The notes: a model not told the origin generated them from the sequence alone. A stretch of DNA of 16,189 nt from CAIOSQ01 sp044359885 (GCA_044359885.1 JBIKLI010000063.1:1-16189), one strand, 5' to 3'. Shown: positions 1 to 7,375, numbered from the stretch's first letter. Numbers and translations are program-made.

Positions 1-438
1 GGCGACCTCGGCCGGGCTGCGCGCGGCGTTGACCGCGGCATCGCCGACGATCGCGATCATGTCGGCCTCGACGATCGGACGCGCGGCGTAGCCCGGGCGC
101 AACGTCGCGCCGTCCTGCAGGATCATTCCCGACAGCAGCCGGCCGACGACCGGGCTGGACACGCCCAGCGCCTGCTGGACCTGCGGCGATGTCAGCCCCA
201 CCTTCCAGCCGACGGGCCGGCCCTCGGAGGAACGCAGCCGCGCGACCAGCGCCCGCTGCACGCACAGGGCCTCGTCGGCCCCGAGCCCCTCGCCCGGGCT
301 GGCGGCGGGCTGGCGCGTCTCCCAGGATTTCAGGAAGGCCGCGACATGATCGACCGGACCGCAAGAGGCAGCATGCGCCACGACGGTGGACGCGGCGAGC
401 GCCGCGGCTAAGCTGACGACGAAGACATGGGCGCGCAT
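1..438 (-). CDS. Secreted 2-keto-4-pentenoate hydratase-like protein (N-terminal part, runs off the window)
   Basis: The minus-strand frame is open from an ATG at 438 to the window edge (146 codons, no stop), so the C-terminal half is missing. Residues about 78-107 (GWKVGLTSPQVQQALGV, then a VVGRLLSGMIL-like stretch) match the N-terminal part of the MhpD / 2-oxohept-4-ene-dioate hydratase branch of the fumarylacetoacetase superfamily, which hydrates 2-hydroxydienoates in aromatic meta-cleavage pathways. Residues 1-23 form a typical Sec signal peptide (MRAHVFVVSLAAALAASTVV, then an AHA-A cleavage site), which is unusual for a normally cytoplasmic family. A GGAGG ribosome binding site lies just upstream of the ATG. 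The metal-binding and catalytic acidic residues of the family lie beyond the edge and cannot be checked. It diverges from the aminotransferase at 517 across a 78 bp gap. The family call is fairly sure; the activity is not. Confidence 0.75.
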   Translation of the reverse strand, partial: MRAHVFVVSLAAALAASTVVAHAASCGPVDHVAAFLKSWETRQPAASPGEGLGADEALCVQRALVARLRSSEGRPVGWKVGLTSPQVQQALGVSSPVVGRLLSGMILQDGATLRPGYAARPIVEADMIAIVGDAAVNAARSPAEVA

Positions 439-516
439 GGGGGCCTCCAGGGCGGATGGTTCTCCGGCGTGCGAGTATAGCGGCCCGCGCGCGGCCGCGT
501 CAGCGAGGCGACGACG

Positions 517-1710
517 ATGGGCGACACGACACGCGGCAATCTCCCGGTGCGGCGCGCGGGGCGTCATTTCCTGCAGATCCCCGGCCCCACCAACGTCCCC
601 GACCGCGTCCTGCGCGCGATGGACATGCCGACGATCGACCACCGCGGGCCCGAATTCCAGATCCTGGGGCAAGAGGTCCTGGCGGGTCTGCGCGAGGTGT
701 TCCAGACCGCCGGACCGGTCGTCGTCTATCCGGCCTCGGGCACCGGCGCTTGGGAGGCGGCGCTCGTGAACACGCTCTCGCCCGGCGACCGCGTGCTCAT
801 GTTCGAGACCGGCCATTTCGCGACGCTCTGGCGCGAGCTTGCGACGCGGCTGGGCCTGGATGTCGCCTTCGTGCCCGGCGACTGGCGCGGCGGCGTCGAT
901 GCCGCGGCCGCCGAAGCGTTGCTGCGCGCCGACGGCCGGCACGCCATCCGCGCGGTCTGCGCCGTCCACAACGAGACTTCGACCGGGGTCACCAGCGACA
1001 CCGCGGCGCTGCGCCGCGCGATCGACGCGGCGGGCCATCCGGCGCTGCTGATGGTCGACACGATCTCGTCGCTCGGCTCGATCGACTACCGCCACGACGA
1101 ATGGGGCGTCGACGTCACCGTTGCCGGCTCGCAGAAGGGGCTGATGCTGCCGCCCGGCCTGTCCTTCAACGCCATCGGGCCGAAGGCGCTCGCCGCGGCC
1201 AAGGCGGCGCGCATGCCGCGTTCCTACTGGGACTGGGGCGCGATGCTGGGGCCCAACGCCAGCGGCTTCTTTCCGTACACCCCGGCGACCAACCTGCTTT
1301 ACGGCCTGCGCGAGGCGATCGCCATGCTGCGCGAGGAGGGTCTTGGAGCGGTCTTCGCACGCCACGCTCGCCATGCCGCGGCGACGCGCGCCGCGGTCGG
1401 CGCCTGGGGGCTCGAGATCCTGGCGCGCAACCCGGCGGAACGTTCCAATGCGCTGACCGCCGTGATGATGCCCGAGGGGCATGATGCGGACCATCTGCGC
1501 GCGGTGATCCTCGCGGGCTGGGACATGTCGCTCGGTCAGGGCCTGGGGCGGATGAAGGGAAGGATCTTCCGCATCGGCCATCTCGGCGACTTCAACGACC
1601 TGATGCTCGCCGGCACGCTGGCAGGCGTCGAGATGGGGCTGGAACGCGCCGGCGTTCCCTTCCGCCGCGGCGGCGTCCAGGCGGCGCTGGAGATGCTGGC
1701 GCGAAGCTGA
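517..1710 (+). CDS. Class V PLP aminotransferase, serine/alanine-glyoxylate type
   Basis: This 397-residue protein is the full length usual for SgaA/AGXT-like enzymes, which transfer an amino group from serine, alanine or aspartate to glyoxylate. Visible landmarks are PGPTNVP near residues 22-28, ASGTGAWEAAL (73-83) around the cofactor phosphate, HNETSTGV (151-158), VDTISSLG (180-187), the Schiff-base lysine K207 in GSQKGLM, and RIGHLGDFN (352-360), a hallmark of the serine-glyoxylate group. The ATG is preceded by AGGCG at a suitable distance. It is followed at once by a convergent operon. The sequence alone does not separate serine-glyoxylate transaminase (serine cycle, photorespiration-like glycolate salvage) from aspartate-glyoxylate transaminase (BhcA of the beta-hydroxyaspartate cycle). 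The other genes of neither pathway are in view, so the amino donor stays open. Confidence 0.9.
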   Translation: MGDTTRGNLPVRRAGRHFLQIPGPTNVPDRVLRAMDMPTIDHRGPEFQILGQEVLAGLREVFQTAGPVVVYPASGTGAWEAALVNTLSPGDRVLMFETGHFATLWRELATRLGLDVAFVPGDWRGGVDAAAAEALLRADGRHAIRAVCAVHNETSTGVTSDTAALRRAIDAAGHPALLMVDTISSLGSIDYRHDEWGVDVTVAGSQKGLMLPPGLSFNAIGPKALAAAKAARMPRSYWDWGAMLGPNASGFFPYTPATNLLYGLREAIAMLREEGLGAVFARHARHAAATRAAVGAWGLEILARNPAERSNALTAVMMPEGHDADHLRAVILAGWDMSLGQGLGRMKGRIFRIGHLGDFNDLMLAGTLAGVEMGLERAGVPFRRGGVQAALEMLARS

Positions 1711-1729
1711 CCGAAAGCCGGTGGGTCAG
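1707..1729. terminator. Possible bidirectional hairpin between convergent genes
   Basis: CTGACC (1707-1712) and GGTCAG (1724-1729) are a perfect 6 bp inverted repeat with an 11-base loop. It covers the stop codons of both convergent genes (aminotransferase TGA at 1708-1710, acetyltransferase stop at 1726-1728). No T-run follows on either side, so intrinsic termination is uncertain. Confidence 0.3.
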
Positions 1730-2208
1730 AGATCGCGGTCCATCACGGTGATCGTCTCGCCGCGATAGTCGCGGATCTCGCGCGCCTGCCAGCCGAGACC
1801 GGCATAGAGCGCGGGGGCCGAGGCGGTGAACAGATGGAGCCGCGGAAAGCCCATTCGCCGGGCGGCATCCTCGACCGCGCGCACCAGCGCCGCCGCGATG
1901 CCGCGCCGTCGCGCCTCGGGACGCACATAGACGCTCGCCAGCCAGGGATTGCGCGGATCGCCCTCCAGGTCGTCGTACATCAGCGCCGCCGTTCCGGCCG
2001 GCCGGTCCGCGGCATCGAGCGCGAGGAAGATCACCGGCAGCCGGCTCGTGTCGAGCCCGCCGCGCACCCGCTCCACGCGCTGCACGAGACTGCGCCCAGG
2101 CGCCAGATGGCCCCATTCGGCGAAGCCCCAGGCCGCGACCAGGTCGACGAACCGGGGATGCGCGGCGAGCGGCTCGACGCGCACGGGCAGGATCGGCGGC
2201 GGCGGCAT
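1726..2208 (-). CDS. GNAT-family N-acetyltransferase
   Basis: A 160-residue protein with the GNAT core. Strand beta4 and motif A run ASVYVRPEARRRGIAAALVR (91-110), where R100-R-R-G-I-A is the acetyl-CoA pyrophosphate-binding loop. The C-terminal APALYAGLGW (131-140) carries the usual Tyr (Y135) that can protonate the leaving thiolate. I chose the ATG at 2208 because GAGGAG stands about 10 bases upstream and the frame further upstream lies inside the preceding gene; an upstream in-frame extension is open but unsupported. It is the last gene of the five-gene minus-strand operon, 28 bp after the TPR gene. The acceptor substrate (protein, amino acid, small amine or toxin) cannot be read from the sequence. 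Confidence 0.88.
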   Translation of the reverse strand: MPPPPILPVRVEPLAAHPRFVDLVAAWGFAEWGHLAPGRSLVQRVERVRGGLDTSRLPVIFLALDAADRPAGTAALMYDDLEGDPRNPWLASVYVRPEARRRGIAAALVRAVEDAARRMGFPRLHLFTASAPALYAGLGWQAREIRDYRGETITVMDRDL

Positions 2209-2236
2209 GGCGGTGGGTTTCTCCTCGCCGGAAGGC

Positions 2237-2809
2237 TCAGTTGAGGGGGCCGCCACGCAACTCGCGGCGCAACTCGGCCGCGGCCTGCGCCACACCGGCC
2301 ATGTGCGGGTTGATCCGCAGCGCGATGTCGAACGCGGCCAGCGCCTCGCGTCGCCGGTCCTGCCGCAGGCAGATCTGTCCCAGCCCGGCGGCGGCGCCGA
2401 AATGGCGCGGTTCGAACTCGAAGGTGCGGGCGATGTCGGCGAGGCTTTCGAGATCGCGTTCCTCGACGAAGGCGAGGGTGGCGCGCTTGTTCCACGCTTC
2501 CGACCAGTCCGGTGCCGCGACGACCAGTTCGTCCAGGACCCGGCGCGCCTCGGCGTGACGACGGCCGACCAGGGCATCCAGCGCCTCGGCCATCGCCGCG
2601 TCGAGCGCCGGGTCGGCGTGGTTGGTCCAAAGCGCCCAGATCAGCGCCTCGATCTCGCGCGCCTTGTCCGCCGGCTGCGGACGCCCCAGATCGGCGAACA
2701 ACCGCGCGAGCCGGCGGCCGTCGCGGATCGCGCGCGCACCGGCTCCGGGCGACAGGGCCCGCACCAGCGCGGCATCGATCGCGGCGTCGATCTCGCCCGG
2801 CGGCGTCAC
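2237..2809 (-). CDS. Tetratricopeptide-repeat protein
   Basis: About 190 residues from a GTG at 2809 with an AGG-type ribosome site eight bases upstream. The core matches a proteobacterial TPR family: AREIEALIWALW (50-61), an aromatic pair in APDWSEAWNKRATLAF (99-114), FEPRHFGAAAGLG (132-144), and AFDIALRINPHMAG (159-172). This gives roughly three TPR helix pairs between residues 70 and 175, so a protein-protein scaffold is likely. In the relatives I recall, a signal peptide precedes this core; here none is seen in any frame, so this copy looks cytoplasmic. A longer form can begin at a GTG at 2869 that abuts the stop of the preceding gene. Its 20 extra codons are Arg/Pro-rich with weaker third-position GC and no ribosome site, so I prefer 2809. 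Partners are unknown. Confidence 0.8.
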   Translation of the reverse strand: MTPPGEIDAAIDAALVRALSPGAGARAIRDGRRLARLFADLGRPQPADKAREIEALIWALWTNHADPALDAAMAEALDALVGRRHAEARRVLDELVVAAPDWSEAWNKRATLAFVEERDLESLADIARTFEFEPRHFGAAAGLGQICLRQDRRREALAAFDIALRINPHMAGVAQAAAELRRELRGGPLN

Positions 2810-2869
2810 GCCGGGCCTGCGGCGGCGATGTCGCGGACGGCCGGCGACACCCGGCGGATCGTCGCGCAC

Positions 2870-3901
2870 CTAGACACCGAGATCCTCGGCATAGGCGAAC
2901 AGCGCCGGCATGCCGCCGGTATGGACGAAGACCACGGTCTGGTCCTTGCCGAGGCGCCCTGCGCGGATATGCGCCATCAGGCCGGCCATCGCCTTGCCGG
3001 TATAGACGGGATCGAGGATCAAGCCCTCGGTCGAGGCGGCGAGCCGCAGCGCCGCGCGGCATTCCGGCGTCACGATGCCGTATTTCGGACCGACGAAGCC
3101 GTCGTCGTTGTCGACGTCGCCGGCCTGGATCCCGGCCTCGATGCCGAGATGCCGGGCGGCGGCATTGGCGATGCGCGCGATGTCGGTGCCGCGATCCTCG
3201 TCCCATCGCACCGGGCTGATCCCCATCACGCGCGTCGGCAGGCCCAGCAGGCGCGCGCCGAGCAGCAGGCCGGCGGGGGTCATGTTGGCGCCGGACAGAT
3301 AGACGGCATCCGCACCGATTCCGCGCGCGGCCAGCTGTGCGTCGAGTTCGGCCATCGCCGCGACATAGCCGATCGACGAGATCGACAGCGTGTCCATCCC
3401 GAACGGCGACACCAGGAACGGCTTGCGCCCGGCCGCGCGCAGGGTCGCCACCCGCTCTTCCAGCAGCGGCGGCAGGCGCTGGATGTCGTCGATGTCGACG
3501 ACGGTCACGTCCGCGCCCATCAGCCGGTCGAGCAGCAGATTGCCCTGCGACACCGGTCCCTTCACGCCATGCACCAGGACCAGTTCGACCCGCAGGCCCA
3601 GCCGGCAGGCGGCCGCGGTGATCTGCCGGCACCAGTTCGACTGGGTATAGGCGCCGGCGACGATCGTGTCGCAGCCCGAGGCCAGGATCCGCGGGAAAAG
3701 GAACTCGAGTTGCCGCGCCTTGTTGCCGCCGAAGGCGAGGCCGGTCATGTCGTCGCGCTTGACCAGGATCCGCGGCCCGCCCAGCGCGCGCGTCAGGTTG
3801 GGGCAATCCTCCAGCGGCGTCGGCAGGCAGGCGAGCCTGACGCGCGGCAGCGCCGCGATGCGGGCCTCGAGATCGGAACGGCTGAGCGTGGGGGTGGTCA
3901 T
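2870..3901 (-). CDS. D-cysteine desulfhydrase-like PLP enzyme (ACC deaminase fold)
   Basis: A 343-residue fold-type II PLP enzyme that would eliminate a beta substituent (sulfide from D-cysteine, or sulfite from cysteate) to give pyruvate and ammonia. KRDDMTGLAFGGNKARQLEF (48-67) carries the Schiff-base lysine K61. QSNWCRQIT (87-95), DPVYTGKAMAGL (297-308) and HTGGMPALF (327-335) are the other family blocks. At the two positions known to separate the activities, true ACC deaminases have Glu and Leu (E295, L322); here both are Thr (T301, T328), so D-cysteine desulfhydrase or L-cysteate sulfo-lyase (CuyA-like) is likelier. I chose the ATG at 3901: GGGAGAG lies upstream and the length fits the family. 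An in-frame ATG at 3928 adds nine residues. Gaps to neighbours are 30 bp upstream and none downstream (longer TPR form), so it is co-transcribed. Confidence 0.87.
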   Translation of the reverse strand: MTTPTLSRSDLEARIAALPRVRLACLPTPLEDCPNLTRALGGPRILVKRDDMTGLAFGGNKARQLEFLFPRILASGCDTIVAGAYTQSNWCRQITAAACRLGLRVELVLVHGVKGPVSQGNLLLDRLMGADVTVVDIDDIQRLPPLLEERVATLRAAGRKPFLVSPFGMDTLSISSIGYVAAMAELDAQLAARGIGADAVYLSGANMTPAGLLLGARLLGLPTRVMGISPVRWDEDRGTDIARIANAAARHLGIEAGIQAGDVDNDDGFVGPKYGIVTPECRAALRLAASTEGLILDPVYTGKAMAGLMAHIRAGRLGKDQTVVFVHTGGMPALFAYAEDLGV

Positions 3902-3931
3902 GGCGGTCTCAATCTCTCCCGATGACATGAA

Positions 3932-5104
3932 TCAGCCGGCGTCGGCGGGCAGGCGGTGCCAGCCTGCCCGGGCCCGGACCGCGTCGATCACCTCCTGGTG
4001 GCGCCAGCCATCCTCCAGGGTGAAGAACGGCGCGTGCGGCCGGCCTTCGATCGCGGCGACGAAATCGCGGGCGAGCGCGTTCCAGGCCCGGGCGGGAACG
4101 CTCCAGCCGGGTTGCCAGTGCGGCTGGACATCGACGCGCGGCAGGCCGGCGGGGATCTCGGGGCGCATCGGCACGACGGAGAACCCCGGCTCGCCCTCGC
4201 GCCAGAGATGGACGTCGCCCTGGCAATAGGCCTCGTCGACATGGATCGTCCCGGTCCGTCCATAGAAGGCGACGTAGTCCTGGTGCCTGCCCTTGCGCAG
4301 GCAGGAATGGCGGAAGGTGACGCTGACCGCCTCGCCGGGATCGGAGCCCGGCGGGCCGATCCGCGCCAGCACGGTGTAGGACCAGTCGCTGTCGACCTCG
4401 CCCCAGGCCGCGTCGCGCGCCTGCTCCGCCGGCACCAGGGCGCGCGTCCAGTCGCGGAAATCATGCGGGAAGGGCACGATCGGCGCGCGCTTCAGATCGT
4501 TGCGGGTCTCGCCCGCGACCGCCAGCGTCACGCCCCGGCAGACGCTCTCCGCGATCGCCAGCTTGTGGGTGAAGTTGTTGTTGAGACGCCCGCCGCCATC
4601 CGCAAGCCGGTGCGGCCAGCCATGGGGCAGGCGCTCATGCCAATGGTAATGCGACACGAACTCGGCCTCGAGCAGGTCGCCGATCGCCCCCTCCGCGATC
4701 AGCGCGCGGGCCAGCAGCGCCGAGGGCTGGTAGTTCGAGGTCGCGGCATAGGCGCTGGTCACGCCGGCCGCGCGCACCGCGCGCCACATCCGCCGCGCCT
4801 CGGCCGCGGTCGGCGCGACGGGTTTGTCGACATAGAGATGCGCGCGGCGCGCCAGCGCCGCGTCGACGATCGCGGCATGCGTGTCGCCGGGCGTCGCCAC
4901 GGCGACGATGTCCGGCGCCAAATCGTCCAGCGCGCGCCGCCAGTCCGTGCTGGCGACCGCGATCCCCAGCCGCGCCGCCAGCGCCTCGACCACCGGCCGC
5001 GTGCGGCTGGCGATCCCCGCGACCTCGACGCCGGCCTGCTGCAGCGCCATGGCATGGCCCTCGCCCGCCGAGCCTGCCCCCACCACCAATGCCCGCAACC
5101 CCAT
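3932..5104 (-). CDS. Gfo/Idh/MocA-family NAD(P)-dependent oxidoreductase
   Basis: A 390-residue protein. The N-terminal Rossmann domain starts LVVGAGSAGEGHAMAL (6-21) and continues through DIVAVATPGDTHAAIVDAAL (65-84). VDKPVA (92-97) holds the Lys-Pro pair of the (E/D)KP motif that contacts the nicotinamide and substrate. The C-terminal alpha/beta domain has GGGRLNNNFTHKLAI (170-184), where H180-K181 sits at the usual position of the catalytic pair. Relatives oxidise sugars, inositols or other polyols, or reduce imines and biliverdin; the substrate here is not predictable. The start is ambiguous: ATG at 5104 is preceded by a purine-rich GGGGGCAGGG, while an in-frame ATG at 5116 adds MGAG. It lies 32 bp after the enoyl-CoA hydratase and 30 bp before the desulfhydrase-like gene. 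Confidence 0.88.
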   Translation of the reverse strand: MGLRALVVGAGSAGEGHAMALQQAGVEVAGIASRTRPVVEALAARLGIAVASTDWRRALDDLAPDIVAVATPGDTHAAIVDAALARRAHLYVDKPVAPTAAEARRMWRAVRAAGVTSAYAATSNYQPSALLARALIAEGAIGDLLEAEFVSHYHWHERLPHGWPHRLADGGGRLNNNFTHKLAIAESVCRGVTLAVAGETRNDLKRAPIVPFPHDFRDWTRALVPAEQARDAAWGEVDSDWSYTVLARIGPPGSDPGEAVSVTFRHSCLRKGRHQDYVAFYGRTGTIHVDEAYCQGDVHLWREGEPGFSVVPMRPEIPAGLPRVDVQPHWQPGWSVPARAWNALARDFVAAIEGRPHAPFFTLEDGWRHQEVIDAVRARAGWHRLPADAG

Positions 5105-5136
5105 CCCTGCCCCCATCTGCCGCGGCGCGATCGCGC

Positions 5137-5907
5137 TCAGCGTCCCTTGAAATCCGGCTTGCGCCGCGCGAAGAACGCGTCGATGCCTTCGCGCCGGTCT
5201 TCGGTCGCGAAGAGGAACTGGAAGGAACGCCGCTCGAAGGCGAGGGCCGCATCGAGCGGCTGATCGGCGCCGCGCAGGATCGATTCCTTGATGAGCTGGG
5301 CGGCGATCGGCGGCTGGGCCGCGATCTCTCCCGCGACGCCGAGCGCGATCGCCAGCACGTCCTCGTCGGGCACGACCAGGCTGGCGAGGCCCATCGCCCC
5401 GGCCTCGACGCCGGTGAGGCGGCGCCCGGTCAGCGCCAGCAGCATCGCCCGGTGCTTGCCGGCCAGACGCGTCAGCCGCTGCGTGCCGCCGCCGCCGGGC
5501 ATGACGCCGACGCCGATCTCGGGCAGGCCCAGCGTCGCGGTCTCGGCCACGATCGTGATGTCGCAGGCCAGCGCCAGCTCGAAGCCGCCGCCGAGCGCGA
5601 AGCCGCGCACCGCGGCGATCGTCGGCTTGCGCGATTCCGCCACCGGCCGCATCAGCTCCGGCGCACGCCGCGCCAGTGCGCCGGCGGCGTCGAGTCCCTG
5701 CAATTCGCGCAGATCCGCCCCCGCGGCGAAGGCCTTCGCGTCGCCGGTGACGACGATCGCGCGGATTTCCGGGTCGTCGTTGGCTGCCGCGAACGCCGCC
5801 GCCAGCTGCTCGCGCACCGCCAGGTTCAGGGCGTTGCGCGCCTCGGGGCGGTTGATGCGGACCAGCGTCACGCCAGACGCGGGATGTTCGGTCAGGACCT
5901 CGCTCAT
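5137..5907 (-). CDS. Enoyl-CoA hydratase/isomerase family (crotonase) protein
   Basis: A 256-residue crotonase-fold protein, the usual length. FAAGADLREL (60-69) and RGFALGGGFELALACD (101-116) give the oxyanion-hole loops. Both catalytic glutamates of true hydratases are present: E110 in GGFELAL and E130 in LPEIGVGVMPGGGGTQRL. Hydration of a trans-2-enoyl-CoA is therefore plausible rather than a glutamate-lacking side activity. The C-terminus ends in ARRKPDFKGR, a typical tail. The ATG at 5907 has GAGGGCGTG just upstream. It is the first confident gene of the minus-strand operon that continues to the acetyltransferase. The neighbours do not form a complete beta-oxidation or aromatic pathway, so the acyl chain is unknown. 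Confidence 0.92.
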   Translation of the reverse strand: MSEVLTEHPASGVTLVRINRPEARNALNLAVREQLAAAFAAANDDPEIRAIVVTGDAKAFAAGADLRELQGLDAAGALARRAPELMRPVAESRKPTIAAVRGFALGGGFELALACDITIVAETATLGLPEIGVGVMPGGGGTQRLTRLAGKHRAMLLALTGRRLTGVEAGAMGLASLVVPDEDVLAIALGVAGEIAAQPPIAAQLIKESILRGADQPLDAALAFERRSFQFLFATEDRREGIDAFFARRKPDFKGR

Positions 5908-6305
5908 CACGCCCTCGACATGACTGGATCGACGACAAGACGAGGAGCCGGCCGGCCGGCGAGGGCGGCGAGGCCGTCGCGCGCGCAGTCCGGGGAGATG
6001 GGTCGCTCGCATCCACGGCTGCGACCCGCGCGATGCGGCGGCGGCCGACCCTGGCGCGAACGCAGGATCTGCGGCACCGGGATGCCGGACCGGAAGCCGG
6101 GCAGACCGATCCCGGCACCGTCCATCGCGCCGAGCGTCACGATCCTGGCGGTGGCGCCGCGCCCGTCGTCCTGCTGTTCCGCCATCGCCGTCACCCTCGA
6201 TCCGCCTCGGGCCATGCGCTGGACATGCCCGACGAAGGGGTGAGGATAGTCAGCGGCCCGCCCGCCGCGCAAACGCCGCGGCAAGCCCGGCCGCTTGGCG
6301 GCAGA
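5908..6305. other. About 400 bp without a confident gene
   Basis: This stretch lies upstream of the enoyl-CoA hydratase operon and downstream of the CobW-family gene, both on the minus strand. It is GC-rich and carries no RNA gene I recognise. The minus strand has one doubtful ORF of 92 codons (6185 to 5907, with an AGGG ribosome site), whose TGA overlaps the hydratase ATG as TGATG. Its first half has GC-rich third positions, but the second half decays into an Arg/Pro-rich string and I recognise no family. GCCGCG/CGCGGC form a 6 bp inverted repeat near 6270-6290 without a T-run. Confidence 0.5.
6243..6272 (-). promoter_or_regulatory. Possible sigma-70-type promoter for the five-gene minus-strand operon
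   Basis: On the minus strand TTGCGC (6267-6272) and TATCCT (6243-6248) are separated by 18 bases. This is the best match I could find upstream of the enoyl-CoA hydratase. It would leave a leader of about 330 bases, or about 50 bases in front of the doubtful ORF that starts at 6185. The call is from pattern only. Confidence 0.3.
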
Positions 6306-7274
6306 TCAGGCGATGCAGGCGCGAAAGCCGTGCTCCAGTTCCGCCCGGTCGATCTGGCGGCCGATGAAGACGAGCTTCGAACGTCGCGCGGCGCCCGGCC
6401 GCCAGGGACCGATGAAATCGCCTTCCGCGAGCATGTGGACGGCCTGGAACGCGAAGCGGCGGTCCTCGCCCGCGAAGTCGAGGATGCCCTTGGTGCGAAG
6501 CAGTCCGACGCCGCGCCGGGCGAGCACGTCGCGGATCCAGGACTGGAAACGGTCCTGGTCCAGCGGCTGGTCGAGCTCGAAGGACACGCTGGCGACGTCG
6601 CTGTCATGCGCGTGGTCGTCGTCGCCGGTCAGGAAGGCGGGCTCGAATTCCAGGATCCGGTCGAGGTCGAACCCGCCGCGGCCAAGCACCTCCGCGATCG
6701 GCAGCTCGGCGCGGCGCGTGCGATGCAGCCGCGCCTGCGGATTGATCGCGCGGATGCGCGACTCGACGTCGGCGAGATCCTCGCCCGAGACCAGGTCGGT
6801 CTTGTTGAGAAGGATCACGTCGGCGAAGGCGATCTGCTCCTCGGCCTCGGCGGCGTCGGCGAGCCGCGCGGGCAGGTTGCGGGCATCGACCACGGTCACG
6901 ATCGCGTCCAGCCGCGTCCGCGCGCGCACGTCGTCGTCGACGAAGAAGGTCTGCGCGACGGGCGCGGGATCGGCGAGCCCGGTGGTCTCGATGATGATCC
7001 CGTCCAGTCCCTTGCGCTTGAGCAGGCCGCCGATGATCCGGATCAGGTCGCCGCGCACGGTGCAGCAGATGCAGCCGTTGTTCATCTCGAACACTTCCTC
7101 GTCGGCATCGACCACCAGGTCGTTGTCGACGCCGAGTTCGCCGAATTCGTTGATGACCACGGCGAAGCGGCGGCCATGCTGCTCCGACAGGATCCGGTTC
7201 AGCAGCGTCGTCTTCCCCGCACCGAGATAACCGGTCAGGACGGTCACGGGGATCCGGGTCTCGGTCTTTTCCAT
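6306..7274 (-). CDS. COG0523/CobW-family GTP-binding metal chaperone, zinc-linked subgroup
   Basis: A 322-residue G3E GTPase. Its features are a P-loop GYLGAGKTT (15-23), NEFGE (42-46), the metal-binding CxCC motif in NNGCICCTVRGDL (65-77; C68, C70, C71), ETTGLADP (96-103), the G4 motif NKTD (157-160), a short acidic/His segment DDDHAHD (218-224), and a C-terminal CobW_C domain (about 227-320) ending in LVFIGRQIDRAELEHGF. The family delivers or allocates metal to client proteins, with GTP hydrolysis driving exchange. The adjoining Zur-like gene and Zur-like operator point to zinc rather than cobalt. I chose the ATG at 7274 because GAGGAG stands 10 bases upstream; an in-frame ATG at 7283 would be only one base from that site. 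The client enzyme is not revealed. Confidence 0.92.
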   Translation of the reverse strand: MEKTETRIPVTVLTGYLGAGKTTLLNRILSEQHGRRFAVVINEFGELGVDNDLVVDADEEVFEMNNGCICCTVRGDLIRIIGGLLKRKGLDGIIIETTGLADPAPVAQTFFVDDDVRARTRLDAIVTVVDARNLPARLADAAEAEEQIAFADVILLNKTDLVSGEDLADVESRIRAINPQARLHRTRRAELPIAEVLGRGGFDLDRILEFEPAFLTGDDDHAHDSDVASVSFELDQPLDQDRFQSWIRDVLARRGVGLLRTKGILDFAGEDRRFAFQAVHMLAEGDFIGPWRPGAARRSKLVFIGRQIDRAELEHGFRACIA

Positions 7275-7329
7275 CGCGGTCATGCTCCTCGGGGACGGAT
7301 CGGTCTTCAGGCGCAATCGCACCTGTTTC

Positions 7330-7347
7330 GTGATGTAATAAGATATC
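7330..7347. promoter_or_regulatory. Putative Zur operator in front of the COG0523 GTPase
   Basis: GTGATGTAATAAGATATC is an AT-rich imperfect dyad (GATRT arms facing each other) in an otherwise GC-rich region. It matches the element at 7896-7913 at 15 of 18 positions. It lies 56 bases upstream of the GTPase start and overlaps the likely -10 element, as expected for a repressor site. The assignment to Zur rests on the adjacent Fur-family gene and on general resemblance to alphaproteobacterial Zur boxes. Confidence 0.6.
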
Positions 7348-7364
7348 ACAATGGGTTTGTGCAA
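7336..7364 (-). promoter_or_regulatory. Likely promoter of the COG0523 GTPase gene
   Basis: Minus-strand TTGCAC (7359-7364) and TTATTA (7336-7341) are spaced by 17 bases, and the proposed operator covers the -10 element. This gives the GTPase its own Zur-responsive promoter rather than relying on read-through from zur. Confidence 0.5.
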
Positions 7365-7375
7365 TGTTCGGGATG

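Noticed and set aside
1949..3925. A 658-codon plus-strand open frame
   Set aside because: It runs antisense over the TPR, desulfhydrase-like and acetyltransferase genes, has low-complexity Arg/Gly/Ala-rich composition, and matches no domain. It is a GC-rich shadow.
3956..5263. A 435-codon plus-strand open frame
   Set aside because: It is antisense to the Gfo/Idh/MocA oxidoreductase, whose motifs are clear. The plus-strand translation is His/Arg-rich noise.
6306..7274. Cobalamin-synthesis CobW role for the GTPase
   Set aside because: No other cobalamin gene is nearby. The adjacent Zur-like repressor, DUF1826 and operator indicate the zinc-linked COG0523 subgroup.
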